From contig NC_134366.1 of NCBI RefSeq assembly GCF_035582795.1, positions 35,303,926 through 35,367,925 of the forward strand: a stretch of 64,000 bases of DNA, given 5' to 3'. This document shows positions 27,320 through 38,250 of the stretch, piece after piece. This DNA is from Mycteria americana. Lineage: Eukaryota > Chordata > Aves > Ciconiiformes > Ciconiidae. Below the pieces are notes generated by a model. That model did not search any database. It was given only the letters and a program-made list of their open reading frames with translations, and was not told where the DNA came from. How positions within the stretch are numbered: the first letter of the stretch is position 1; every line of letters starts with the position of its first letter. The translations under genes and the position numbers were made by a program.

Positions 27320-28931
27320 GAATGTTTTATCTGGAGTTTATTAATACCATTTAAAATATTACAGATAAAAATCAATTACATTTCATGCATTTAAAATGCA
27401 AATCTAAAATGTTCCAGAGAAGGGCTTTCCATTTCAATGTGAAATATCCAAATTATTTCAACATTACAATGAGACAATTAGTTTGCAGCATTGCAAACCG
27501 CTAATGTAGTGTCAGGAGTGTTTATTAACATTTATCAATATTATTTTCAGGAAATACACATAGGCCAACGTTAGTTCAGTTTCACTTGGACAGTTTATTT
27601 AATACATGGGTCGTGGCAAACCCACTTTATGAAATATAGGAGAACTCTCACTGTAACTATACCTGAACTGCCAGCAAATGCAAATAAGTACATGCTCCAT
27701 TAAATTAAATGTCATTCAACATTTATCAAATATTGTTTGCTTAATTACAGTTGTATGCCTACCTAAATTAATATTCAAGCAAAACCTATATCCTGAAGTG
27801 AGATTTGCTGTACACTTCAAGGAACGAGTCCAGAAAAAGAATGCAGTGAACCAGGACTGCAACAATAACGCTTTCTCGTGACAGGAAAAGAAATAAAAAT
27901 TTAAAAAAAAAAAGCTCAAGTGTACTTCAATATATTTTCAAATATTTACTGGAAGTAATTTACAAGAAAAATACTATACAAAATCGTCTCCTGGACAACT
28001 GCACCTCACACCGGTACATTGGTGGAGTTATATTTAATTGTTAGCTAATCTAGAACGATTCCCCAGTTGTACAAACCTATAGGTTCAGACGTATTTTACA
28101 AATATTTTATTCTCCTATTCCCCCCCCCAGCCTCCCTTTTTGGCATTGGAACTACAGCTTCGCTTGAAACCCACGGTGCTTCTTCATTTGTTTGGAGTTA
28201 AGAAATACACGACTTCCAACCTAATTATTTTCAGCGTATTTCGCGATTCCTACTCAAACGGGAATTATACAAACGCGCTGGCAAACGGAATGAAATTTGG
28301 ACTCGGGGAGGTAAACGATTTGTTAAAATTAAAAAAAAAAGGGGGGGCGGGGGGAGAAGGGGGAGCACGCTGCCGCTCCGGCACACCGGGCTGCGAGCGG
28401 TTAACGAGATGCGGGCAGTTCTGAGTCTCAGCTCGGCGCTGGGGCGGGGAACGACCGCGGCTGGCGGGCGCTGCCGTCGGAGCCCCCCGCCGCGGGGCAG
28501 CCCCGGCCCGCCCGGCCGCGGCTCCCGGGGCACCGCTGCTCTGCCGGCGCCAGCGGCGGAGGGAGGGGGTGCGGGCCGGTTTCCAGCAGTAAAGCGGGAG
28601 GGAACGTGGTTTTTTCCGCTCTAAAGGCAACCCGGGGGCGTCTCGGGGCGAAGGGGAGGGGAGGCGGCCTCGGGGCTGCCCCACGGGGAACCGCGGCCCT
28701 CGCCCCGTGCCCAGCCGCTCCCCCGCCCCCGTCGCGGGGCTTGCGCGGCCCGGCCGCCCCGTGCGGGGCTCCGGGCGGGCAGCGGGGCGGCCGCGGGGGC
28801 TGAGCGCGGTCCCTGCGGAGCCGCGCCGGCTACTTACGTGTCCGCGTCCCCGCCGCGGGGCTGCGCGCCCGCGGGGGCGGCGGCCGGGGGCGGCGGGGCG
28901 GGGGGGCGCGGCGGCCCCGCGCCTCCGCCCG
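27320..28931 (-). other. SP8: Probable SP8 3' UTR
   Basis: The DNA is GC-rich for about 600 nt after the stop codon (TGA, 28932-28934). It becomes strongly AT-rich from about 28330 to 27320, with no credible ORF on the minus strand. Several minus-strand AATAAA hexamers occur (28106-28111, 27594-27599, 27521-27526, 27337-27342), so tandem polyadenylation is plausible. A length of about 1.6 kb is reasonable for SP8. The lower boundary is inferred from the last hexamer. Confidence 0.55.
27337..27342 (-). terminator. SP8: Candidate distal polyadenylation signal AATAAA of SP8
   Basis: Canonical AATAAA on the minus strand, the most distal of four candidates in the AT-rich 3' region. Cleavage would fall near 27320. 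The choice among the four signals is a guess without transcript ends. Confidence 0.4.
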
Positions 28932-29976
28932 TCACTCCAGGCCGTTGCGGTGGCCGGGCTCGGGGGGCGGCAGCAGCTCCGGGGAGTGGCAGGGCGGGCT
29001 GCCGGCCGCGCTGTGCTCGCTGTCGGTGTCGCTGCCCTTCTTGCCGCCGGGGCCGGGGCCGCCGCCGGGGCCGCCGCCGCCGGGGCCGCCGGCGCCGCCG
29101 GGGCCGCTGTGGGTCTTGACGTGCTTGCTGAGGTGGTCGCTGCGCATGAAGCGCTTGTTGCAGACGGGGCAGGCGAAGCGCTTCTCGCCCGTGTGGGTCC
29201 GCAGGTGCCGCTGCAGCTCGTCGGAGCGGGTGAAGCGCTTGCCGCAGAAAAGCCAGTTGCAGACGAAGGGCCGCTCGCCCGTGTGCCAGCGCAGGTGCGC
29301 CTTCAGGTGCGAGGTCTTGCCGTAGACCTTGCCGCAGCCGGGGATGTGGCAGCTGTGCAGCCCCTTGCGCCGCAGGCTGGCCCCCGCCGGCCCCAGCCGC
29401 TCGGCCTCCTGGCAGTTGGGGCAGTCGCAGGTGGCGCGGCCCGAGTAGCGGCGGGCGGAGGAGCGCGGCGAGGCGGCCAGCGGCGCGGCGGGGCCGCCGC
29501 CCAGCATGGAGCCCCCGGCGCCGGCCAGCGGCGAGGGGGCCGAGTCCGGGTAGGAGCCGGGCAGCACCGGCTTAAATCCGTCCATGAGGTGCTGCCCGGC
29601 GGGGCTGAGGAGGTGCGAGGAGGCGCCGCTGCTGAAGGCCGAGTGGCCCAGGCCCGAGTAATCCGAGTTGTAGCCGCCCAGCGGCGAGTGGAGCGAGGTC
29701 TGGAGCCCGCCGGCCGCCGGGTGCAGCGAGCCGGGCAGCGCGGCCGCCCCGTTGGGGCTCTGCACGTCGATCCAGCCGGCGCCCACGTCCCACCAGCTGG
29801 AGGCGCCCGCCGAGCCCACCTCGCCGGCGCCCAGCCCCGGGTGCGAGGGCTTGAACCAGGACTCGTAGGGGTGCGCCATGCCCACCCGCGGGTAGATGCC
29901 CTGCAGCCCCTCCACCGACGTGTGCACCTTGGAGATGAAGACGGGCTGGTGCGCCGCCGCCTCCTGCCCCGCCGCC

Positions 29977-30010
<34 letters not shown>

Positions 30011-31449
30011 TGCCCGGCGCCTGGAAGACGGAGTAGTCGTTGGCGAAGGGCGAGCTGGCGGCCGCCGCGCTGCTGGAGGTGAGGGAGAAGGCGCTGGAGC
30101 CCGGCGAGCCGCCGCAGCTGAACGAGTCCGAGACGAGGGCGGCCGCCGCCGCCGCCGCCGCTGCCGCCGCCGCCGCCGCCGAGGAGCCGTTCCGCGCCGC
30201 GCCCGCCACGCCGAAGCCCGAGAGGCCGGAGCCCACGGCGCCGCAGCTGCCCGCCGAGGACGAGGAGGAGGAGGAGGAGCGTTTCCAGGGGTGGAAGCCT
30301 TTGCCGAAGGAGGACGCGCTGTCCGAGAGGGCGGACGGCGAGGGGCTGGGGCTGCCGATCTTGTTGCAGGTCGCGGCGAGCATGGCCAGCGGCGTGGAGC
30401 CTACCCGCGGTTCCTCCTGCGGGCACAGAGGAGAGAGGGCCGCCCCGCCGGCGTCAGGGACGGAGCGGCCCTGCCGCCGCCGCCCGCCGCCCCGCGCCCC
30501 GCGCCCGGCCCCGCTCCGCTCCGCCGCCCGGCCCCGGGCGCAAAGTTTCGCGACTCCCGCGGGAGGATCCCTTCGCCGGAGCCGGCAGGGCGGCTCTGCC
30601 TCCAAGCGCCTTCCGGGGCTTTTTTCACCATCCAGCCCTCCTCCCACGGAGGAGCTCGGGAAGGGTTAAAAAAGGGGCGAAAAAAAGAGAGGGGGAAAAA
30701 GTTGCGTCTGTTACCGTAGCTTTAAGATGCCCCCGGCACGGCGGCAGCTACGTTTCAGCCTGTTCCCTTTCCCCGGGACCCGGCCGGTCCCAGTCCCTCA
30801 GGCCAGTAAGACTGTTTTCTTAAATATGGAATTGCAGGATTATCAAATTACTCTTAACAAAAAAAAAAAAAAAAGCTTCCTTAAAAAAGCCTCATTTACG
30901 TACCAACGATAATTAAATATATATATAAATTTAACATATGTACATATGTATGTATACACAAGTTCAACGTACCTGCTGGACACGGCGGGCTGTGTTATTT
31001 TAAAGGGAAATAAAAAGCCACAATCTGTTGCAAATTAGAAATTGCACACGAAAAACGATAGTGCTGGGTTTGGGTTTTTTGGTTTTTTGGTTTTTTTTTT
31101 CCTTCCAGCAGTCACATGTAAAGAAGAAAAGCCACTTCTCCGGGGGCACGGGAACAGCACAGCCCAGGCGCTGTAGGTTGTTTCTACAAATGCCCTTAAA
31201 ACCTTTTCCTGCTCACTGAAAAGTGACTCTGCCCCCTTTTCCCCCTCTCGCTCTTTCTTTTCTCCTAAACTCACTTGTACTTAAGTTAAAAAAAAAAAAA
31301 AAAAAAAAAAAAAGGCTGAATAGAGGAGACTGATAGCCCCGGTCAAGACAGGGGTTATTTTAACCCCCTCCAATCGACAATAAAAAGAAACTAATTAAAC
31401 CAGCAAGATAAAAAATCCTTAGACTCACCCCTAGAAGTGAAGTTGCCAT
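28932..31449 (-). CDS. SP8: SP8 transcription factor, spliced coding region (exons 31429-31449 and 28932-30416)
   Basis: Sp/KLF-family C2H2 zinc-finger transcription factor acting in the nucleus on GC/GT boxes. In vertebrates SP8 is known for limb apical ridge (Fgf8) and forebrain patterning. Seen here: the joined frame gives 501 aa with the Sp box [14 protein letters not shown] (15-28), a 14-alanine run (87-100), a poly-Gly tract, and a long conserved central region with the [20 protein letters not shown] block. A Buttonhead box CDCPNC (337-342) precedes three zinc fingers: C363/C368/H381/H385, C393/C398/H411/H415 and C423/C426/H439/H443. The recognition helices KTSHLKA, RSDELQR and RSDHLSK are of the Sp type. 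The C-terminus ends in [10 protein letters not shown]. Human SP8 is of similar size (about 508 aa). The start was chosen because MATSLLG joins in phase to [11 protein letters not shown], as in the long mammalian isoform. The linker after finger 3 is unusually Gly/Pro-rich. SP9 is the closest alternative, but the N-terminus and tail fit SP8. Confidence 0.96.
30417..31428 (-). other. SP8: SP8 intron 1 (1012 nt)
   Basis: GT-AG intron. The donor is GTGAGT at its 5' end (31428). The acceptor is CTCTCCTCTGTGCCCGCAG ending at 30417, with a good pyrimidine tract. It holds a 26-nt poly(A) run on the plus strand (31288-31313) and AT-rich DNA around 30830-31120. Mammalian SP8 has a shorter isoform whose first exon does not code. 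If that exists here, its translation would begin at the Met codon 30381-30383, giving 483 aa. No alternative first exon can be placed from sequence alone. Confidence 0.85.
31429..31449 (-). CDS. SP8: SP8 exon 1 coding part (MATSLLG)
   Basis: Seven codons ending in CTA GGG, followed directly by a consensus donor GTGAGT (31428-31423). The exon ends in phase 0 and joins GAG GAA at 30416. This micro-coding exon is specific to the longer SP8 isoform. Its presence here supports both the splice model and the identification as SP8 rather than another Sp paralogue. The ATG lies just downstream of the promoter island, and the 5' UTR start cannot be fixed from sequence alone. Confidence 0.88.
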
Positions 31450-31628
31450 CACACAAAAGTGCCCTCCTCTCAGAGGATCTTTTTTATATTGATAAATCAG
31501 AGGCAGTGTTTTTTTTAGAGGTGTGCAATACAATGATCAGTTCCGCCCATTCCACCACAATTGTAGCTCCCTCGCCGGCTTTGAAGTGCCGCTGAGCCAC
31601 CGCCAGCCAATCCCCGGCCCCGCCGCCT

Positions 31629-31729
31629 CGCTCGACGACGTGACTGCGTGAGGTCATCAGCGCCGTCGAGCCCCGCCGGCGGCGGGGCTCGACGGCGCTG
31701 ATGACCTCACGCAGTCACGTCGTCGAGCG
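31629..31729. repeat. Perfect 101-nt palindrome (50-nt arms, 1-nt spacer) in SP8 promoter
   Basis: Base-by-base pairing is uninterrupted between 31629-31678 and 31680-31729 around the central base 31679. It lies about 180-280 nt upstream of the SP8 start codon in GC-rich promoter DNA. Each arm carries one copy of TGACCTCACGCAGTCACGTC (or its complement). Such a long perfect palindrome with essentially no spacer is unstable in living cells. It is either a recent inverted duplication or an assembly fold-back. Confidence 0.95.
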
Positions 31730-32480
31730 GCGCGGGCCACCGTCCCGCTCCCGGTCCGCAGGGGCCCCTCGCCCCGGGTCGGGCTGCTTCGTCCCGGCCA
31801 CCCCTTTCCATCACCCACCGCCCCCCGTGTGCGTAATTTCACAACAGGTTATTTTTTCCCTCGGAGCGGTTTAGATTGATTTGGATTTTTATATCATCAT
31901 CATCATCATCATCACCTCAGCCTTACTATTATTATCGCAACGACGGGCGAGTGCGGGAGCATCCCATTTCCCCGCGGGGTCCCCCCACCCCGCTCCCCTC
32001 TGCTCAGTCCTCCCTCTCCCCCTTCTTTCGGTGCTTGTCGCAGCAAGGGGGGGGAGGGAAACTTCAGGCGACTGCTGGCTGCCGTCGCCCCCCCCTCCCG
32101 CCCTCGCAGAGCCGCCGTTTCAGGCGTCATTCTCGGCGGCGGGGTGGCACCAGCCGCCCCAGGAGCTGGTGGTCCGCGGAGGAGCCCACCCGAGCGGCAC
32201 CGGCACAGCTGGGGCTGGCTGCCGGGCGGCCCCTGCCGCCTCGTCCCGGAGCAGGCGGGGGTCGGAGGTGCGAGCTTCGCTCCCCTCGGCTCCTCACCCA
32301 GCGCCGGGCGGCTGCGGGGAAGGGCAGAGGCGGCGCAGGCCGGCCCCGGGGCGGGGGGGGGGAGCAGCCCGCCGGGGCCGCCCCGGCCCGGCCCCGCTCG
32401 CCCAGGTGCTCTCAGCCCAGTGGGTTTTCCTCAGCAACGTCCTCACGGACCTTTGCTTGGCGGGGGCTGTGTCTCTTCTT

Positions 32481-33879
32481 CTCTCCGCCTCGGTTTTGAC
32501 CCGTTTCCGCGTCGTGGGGATATTGACTGTACATCATATCTATTGATCAAGGGGGTAACGTACATTATCATACTTTGAAGTAAGAGTGGAGTAAATTAAT
32601 GAACTGCTTTCTTTCTCTGAAGGCTGACGGTTACCATAAATGTCGCGTTTCTCTCCGCGAGCTGCTCTGAATGATTTTAGCCTGTTGAGAAGGCGTGACA
32701 GGCCAGCCCAGAAGGAGGAAGGGGTGGGGGAAGGAGGGAACTCCGTTTAACAAATAAAAAAGAATTAACTTCATTGCTTTGGTCTCCTTCTATAATGATA
32801 TTCATTTTACAGACCTAATGCACACTTGTTTAAATTTCGGGTTTAATTTAATCAATACTATCACCCGCGAAGAGGGGAAGAACATTTCCCGGAGATACTC
32901 CCTTGTTTGAATGCTTATTAACTTTTTATCTCTACTTCCTTTATCTGCTGGAGGTGGGGAGGAACTATTAAGACATAGATCAGAAAGCGTAAGAGCAAAA
33001 CAAGCATCGTGAGCATTATATTTTAGAGGAACAGAAAATCGCATTTTGTGGTGTGCCAGGTTAGGTAAAGAGATCGACACGCATTCCTTTCAGCCCCAGA
33101 AAGTCTGAGAGACTTTGCCATCCACCGGGGAAGGAGAAGGCTTTAGTGATATATCTCTTTTTAGGAGAGTCTCGCCGGGTGGCTCTTCCATTCGCATCCG
33201 TATTTTGCCTGCACTTGTCTGCCCGGAGGAAACGTGTCCTTTGTTGATCTTTTTCGTGTTCGTTTGTTCCGATGCTTGCCCTGGCTCTTTTGATTTGGGG
33301 CCGAAAGTCCTTAATTTTCAGTGCGCTTTTCCTTTAGAAGCACCGTGTTGGAAATGATGAAAAACTCCTTGTAAAAATAGTCGTGGGAGTCTTTACAAGG
33401 GAACCCAAGAGAGAGGGAGGAAAAAAGCGAATACATCAGAACCGAATAGAAATCACAAAACTCCTGTCAGAGGCATCCTCCTGCTACTCTGACAATTTCC
33501 CTGAAACTGGAAAAGCAGCAGCTTCTGAACTTTGAGAGCGGTGAGCCGATCTTTTCTGAATTCGCCACGGAAACATCTGTAACCTTCCCCCTTTGTATAC
33601 ATTGCCTGCTGGGCAAAGGATTTAAGGAAGCTTACAATTTTGTTTGCATTTGCGTTATTGACCACTGCACTTAAGGGTGCAGTACATCAACATAATATGC
33701 AGGTGGGGGCGGAGGGGGGGGGGGAGCCAGCAAGGAGAGGTTTTCCCGAAATTAATTAAAACTTTTTTTTTTTCCATTTGAAGTTTAATGTACGGGAGTA
33801 GATAAATGTTCGTGCTGTTTCTTGAAAACCTGTGGGATCCACTCTCAATAAAGCTAAAATCTATTAGCATTCTGTATGC
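32481..33879. other. SP8 upstream flank, non-coding
   Basis: Moderately AT-rich, with a G14 run near 33711-33724. No ORF with a protein signature. Probably proximal regulatory DNA, but nothing specific can be named. Confidence 0.5.
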
Positions 33880-34140
33880 ATCTGCAGCATAAATTTCATT
33901 TGAATTTCAAATTTAATAAACCAGGAGGTTTTTAATCATCCCTGGTTTTATTTGTTTGATATTAACATGCTTATTGACCGGGTCTGTTGACCAGTTTGAT
34001 CATTACAGGACAGCAAAAAGTTAATTAAAACGACCACAGCTCCTTAATCATATCATCTGTCTCATCCATGTCGCTCCCTTTATTACAGGCTATGATGGAT
34101 AGTCTCCCAGATTAATTTCTCTGTTTCTTCGATTTGGACA
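33880..34140. promoter_or_regulatory. Possible conserved enhancer upstream of SP8
   Basis: AT-rich but complex, non-repetitive DNA about 2.5 kb upstream of SP8, with many homeodomain core sites (TTAATTA, TAAT, ATTA) and TTTGAT/TTATTG-type motifs. There is no ORF and no repeat signature. The texture resembles developmental enhancers. Conservation cannot be seen from one sequence. Confidence 0.35.
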
Positions 34141-34539
34141 ACAGCTTTTGGGACCTAATTTACATCCTGGGAACAACTTGCTCAAGTCTACCTAACATCT
34201 TGTGTCTACAATATACATTAGCAATCTCGGAACTTTAGCCACAAGGATAGCTGTCGCTAACCTTTCCGGGGGGGGGATTTTCCTCGGAGAAAACCCCGAC
34301 CCTCCGCGCTGCGGCCGGCAAGCAGAGAGGGAGATGGATAGATCGCTCTTCAGGGGTCCTTGTCTGTCTACAGACAGGGGCGGGGGTGGGGGGAGATTTC
34401 TCTTTGGGCAAAGAGAGGTCTATGCTATTTGAAAAGGCATAGCTGGAAAGACTAACCTGACTGCTGACCACCCTGTACGGTGAATGTCAGCATGAGCGAG
34501 GGAGCGCTTTTCATGCCACCCTTGCGCCAATTTACAGGC

Positions 34540-35880
34540 ACACACGTTAGAGCCTGACCCACCCCATGCCTTCCCGGCTGCACGGCTCCGCTCCGCCGCC
34601 CTGCAAGCGTCCAGCGAGGACGAAACCTTGGCTCCTCTACGCCCAGAGGCTCCCAGCTCCGCTCCCGTGGTCTGCACGGGGAAAAGCCGCTGGACGGTGG
34701 CCTTGCCCTCGCCCTCCCCGGGCTCCGTGGGCTGGAAGCCGCTCCGTTCCCCGCGGCTTTGCCCCACCGCACCGCGCCCGCCGCCCCCGGGGAGGTGGGG
34801 ACCAGGAGGTGTCCCCTCCGCCCGCCACCTTCACCTGGAAGCTGTCACCTGGAAGACACCGAGGGGTGACAACCAAGTCTCCAGGCGCAGGAGGGCTCGA
34901 CTTGGACGGGGAGAGTAAAAAGGGGAATAGCACGTAAATGAAACAGAACAGCCACCAGCCAGAAAGGAGCGTGCGATGCCTGGCGGTCACTGGGCAAAGG
35001 GGGATGATTAATGTCGTTATTTAACCTCCATTCGCACCTCTGCGTCGCTGTGGTTTACCTGGGACGTTTCTCTCACTGCCTCACTGGGTAGTTTCGTTGA
35101 CTGCTCGCAGTCGGGCACCCGGTGCAGCCCGGCGACAGCAGACAGCGCGTGTGCGCGGGTGCCTACATCTATTGCTGTGTAGGTTACCGGCGTTATTTCT
35201 TCCATCAGTGCAAACGTGTCTGTTCCAGGTACCTGCAGACCCTGCCGGGCTCCCCAGCCCGCTGCCCGCCCTGCGTTTCCCGGCCCGGCTGCGGGACAGC
35301 GCGCAGCGATGCGCGGCCTGGCTGCTCCCCCGCGCAGGCAGCGGGGAGATGCCCGGCACAGCCCGGGCTCCTCGCTGGGCCACTTTGGCCAGGGCACACG
35401 CCGACCTGCCTGTTCGCAGCCGGCGGAGGGGATTCACATGGATGTCTTTCGGCATTTATTTATTTATTTATCTGGGCCTGTGTCAAAAAAAAAAAAAAAA
35501 AAAAAGGCAAGCTGGCTGCGCCTCTGAAAGGTCCCTGTAATTAGATTAGCCCGGGAAGACGCCGTGCACATGCTGGTGTGTGCGTGCCTGGGGAGGGAGA
35601 GGCAGAGGCACCTTCACACCCACCCTGTTTACATTGCCGGTGTGCTCCCAGATCCGATCCGCATCTCCTCCTTCTTCTCCCCTTTTTTCCCTGCCCCCCC
35701 TTTCGCCTCCCCCCCGATATGTTGTCGCTGTGCACGCATCGGCGGTTCCTAAGCGGTCATGTAAGTACCGGGAGGCGCCGGAGGGGAGAGCGAGCTCCCG
35801 GGCTGGGCGCGCTGGCACCCGGGCGGGGCAGAGCGCGGAGCCCCCGCCGCCGGCTGCAGAGCCGGTCTCTGCGGTCCTTC
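34540..35880. promoter_or_regulatory. CpG-rich block 3-4.5 kb upstream of SP8
   Basis: Two GC-rich patches (about 34540-34900 and 35090-35870), interrupted by A21 (35485-35505) next to a TTTA run. ORFs on both strands are short and overlap each other, so coding is unlikely. Probably part of the CpG cluster around SP8. An unannotated non-coding exon is possible. Confidence 0.45.
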
Positions 35881-36054
35881 CTAGAATAGATTTGTTTAAG
35901 CTGCTTTCTGTTTTTCCTATTATATATCACTTTCTCCCAGGCACCACTTCCAGTTAAAAACTACTAAATTCCTCTCCTCAGCGGTATTGATTTCTTTTCA
36001 TTCTGCTCCGTTAGGAGAGGAGGTAATGCTTCCAGATTACCCCGCGTCTCCTCC

Positions 36055-36215
36055 AGACGGTTGACAATTGCAATCGCAGTTTCGGGAAGATAAATGTTAC
36101 TTTGGGAATTGTGTTTAATTACAAATAATCTAGGAGCTGCTCTGGGTCCGATGGTTTAACCACACATGTGTTCAAATCATTGTGCAAGCTTTACAAACGG
36201 GTGACAAGATACAGT
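36055..36215. promoter_or_regulatory. Possible regulatory element
   Basis: A unique complex segment with GACAATTGCAATCGCAG, TTTAATTACAAATAATC and CCACACATGTG sites between GC-rich blocks. Non-coding. Proposed as an enhancer only from its motif texture and position. Confidence 0.25.
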
Positions 36216-37319
36216 AAACGTTTGAAAAATCGGTGTGCAAGACAGGACGTTCCCATCAGATAGGCTGCCTGAAGCTGTGTCATGCCCCGAAATACATGCT
36301 ATTTACATGTAAACACACAAATATAGATATATACATGCGCGCGTGTGTATATGTGCGCGTATATAAATGTGTGGGTGTGGTAGACACTTGCACATATACA
36401 AATCCTACGGCACCCAAATTCGTAGCCTGACGAGAACACAGGGGAAAAGGAAAGCTTTTCACGCATGTATGTATGTATGCATTTATTTATTTATATGTCC
36501 TGCCAACTGCACAAAAGTGTCAATCTGGAAAAACAACAAAATTAAAACAAATCTTTGCTTGCCGCTGTTTCCGAAGTGGAAGAACCCCTGGTCCTCCGGG
36601 AAGGACGTACCTGCGGAGCACTACGCCAGGAAGGTTTTGCCCACGTCGGTTCGCTCCCTCAGTGTGCACCGCAGCCTTCTCTTGAATGCAGAACTCCTGC
36701 GACCTGACTTGAGAGACCCTAATATTGATGTATTTACTGTTCCTCTTACAATGTAGCTGCCACCTTTCCCTGTCGTTATTTGCCTATATGGCAGAGCAAT
36801 TAGGTCACCCCCCCTCCCGCCCCCCTCCCCCCCCCCAGCAGCCTTATTAACTTGATGGGAGAGGGAGGGGAGGCAGGCGAGCAGCGGGAAGGAGGCAAGG
36901 TGGCGAACAGGTTATTCGCTTAACCCGACCTGGCCGCAGGAGCGAGATGAGCAACACTGAACAGATGTCCCCATTTAAGCCATTCTTTTCCCACATGCCT
37001 GCTGGATACTGCCAGGGCGCAGGAAGCTTGCTGCAGACCTGGCCCATTCCCGGCCATTATGGCCAAGTTATTCTGGACCAGTGAGCACGAACAAAATGGG
37101 CTTCAGATCGCGTGCTTGAGAATAATTCGACTCCGAGCCCTGCAAGAGCCCCCTCCCCCCATTTTTTTAAGTGTTGGGGGGGGACGGGGACGCGTTTCAG
37201 CTCTGATCGCAGGAGAAGAACTTCTCAAAAGATCGTCAGCCCCTTCCCCCTCCCTCTCTTCGGCAAATATGGTATAATTTACAGAGCAACTTAATAATCC
37301 GAGGGGCACCGCAAAAGCC

Positions 37320-37830
37320 CTTTGCGTTGTAAACCGCTTCTAATTACCTGCCAGAGCAATTAGCTGACTATCACGAAGAAATTAGATCGCTCAATGTAGC
37401 ATAAATAATGCGAATAATTTTGTAAGGAGAATGGAAAGCGAGACCTGGTGTTTCTTTATAAGGAAATAACACCTCGTACTGTACGAACCCTACATGAACA
37501 CATATTAATGTCTAGGCATGCACGGAAATGAATCCGAACATGAACCCTCTGGCTTAGATTCAGCACTTTCTTCATTTACATATGCGGGGTGAAAGTCGGC
37601 TTCCAGGCGTTTAGATACAGAGCTCTTCCAGATCACAGTAATTAACACATAGCGACTTCAATAGGAAAACCTGTTTTCCAGATGATTTTTACAATGCGGC
37701 TTTATGTCTCATTTGGCAGTTTAAATAGCTGGAGTTGTTTTCTGGCTGCATCTCCGCTATCATCTGTTGAGCATATTTTGCCTAGAATACTGACCAAAAC
37801 TTCCGAGCCCATTTTTTTAAAAATAGATGA
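37320..37830. promoter_or_regulatory. Possible conserved enhancer cluster
   Basis: Non-repetitive and non-coding. Homeodomain-type sites are frequent: TTCTAATTACC, GCAATTAGC, AAATTAGATC, AATAATTTT and GTAATTAAC. Sites such as CATCTG/CATCTGTTG are mixed in. It lies 6-6.4 kb upstream of SP8 between CpG-rich blocks. Inference only. Confidence 0.35.
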
Positions 37831-37949
37831 CTAATATACTGGGCATGCCTAGAGATTTCGGCCGGTTTTTCTTCTCGTAGGGGTTAGTTCTTCGAGAAGA
37901 TTTTAGGGAATCGCCTTAGAAGTTTACGCTATTTAACAATTATATTTAT

Positions 37950-38250
37950 TTTTTTCTTGCTGCGTTTCACCTTGCAGAATCGAAAGCCTTTGCAGCATTC
38001 TCACTGGTTGAATATTTCATCTCAAGAGGAAAGTGCTGTTTTCCAAATTAAACTTTACAGGTAATAGACAGTCTGCAGGGATTTAAACGTACGTGTATAA
38101 GCCCCTAAGAATTAGGCTATTAAATACCAATCTTTGCGAGATATTTCTTCACGCTGCTGGATTTACAGCTGCGGAACTGAGGAAGGAGATTGTGCCTACA
38201 AACGGCAGGAGCGTCGTGTAATGAAAGTGCCTTTACAGCTGAATTCAGCC
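37950..38250. promoter_or_regulatory. Possible conserved non-coding element
   Basis: Complex unique DNA with AATTAAACTTTACAGG, GATTTAAACGTACG and GAATTAGGCTATTAAA, no repeats and no ORF. Candidate enhancer by texture and proximity to the previous element. Confidence 0.25.

Larger units (their letters stand above)
28340..32480. promoter_or_regulatory. SP8 CpG island covering coding exon, intron ends and promoter
   Basis: Very GC- and CpG-rich DNA from about 28340 to 30760, then again from about 31560 to 32480, separated by the AT-rich middle of the intron. The upper part is the promoter side of the minus-strand SP8 gene. In that part, a CCAAT box (CCAAT on plus, 31607-31611) and a GC box (CCGCCC, 31543-31548) lie within 170 nt upstream of the start codon. 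The many GC boxes would also suit autoregulation by Sp-family proteins, but that is inference. Confidence 0.7.

Noticed and set aside
28707..30719. 670-aa open frame on the plus strand over SP8
   Set aside because: Antisense shadow of the GC-rich SP8 exon. The composition is Ala/Gly/Arg-rich without domains, while the minus strand encodes an unmistakable Sp factor.
31480..31488. TATAAAAAG on the minus strand upstream of the SP8 ATG
   Set aside because: It lies only about 31-39 nt from the ATG and would leave almost no 5' UTR. More likely chance in AT-rich DNA downstream of the true start site.
31881..32546. 221-aa and 207-aa plus-strand frames beside the SP8 promoter
   Set aside because: Two overlapping frames in GC-rich promoter DNA with low-complexity composition. 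Not protein-like.
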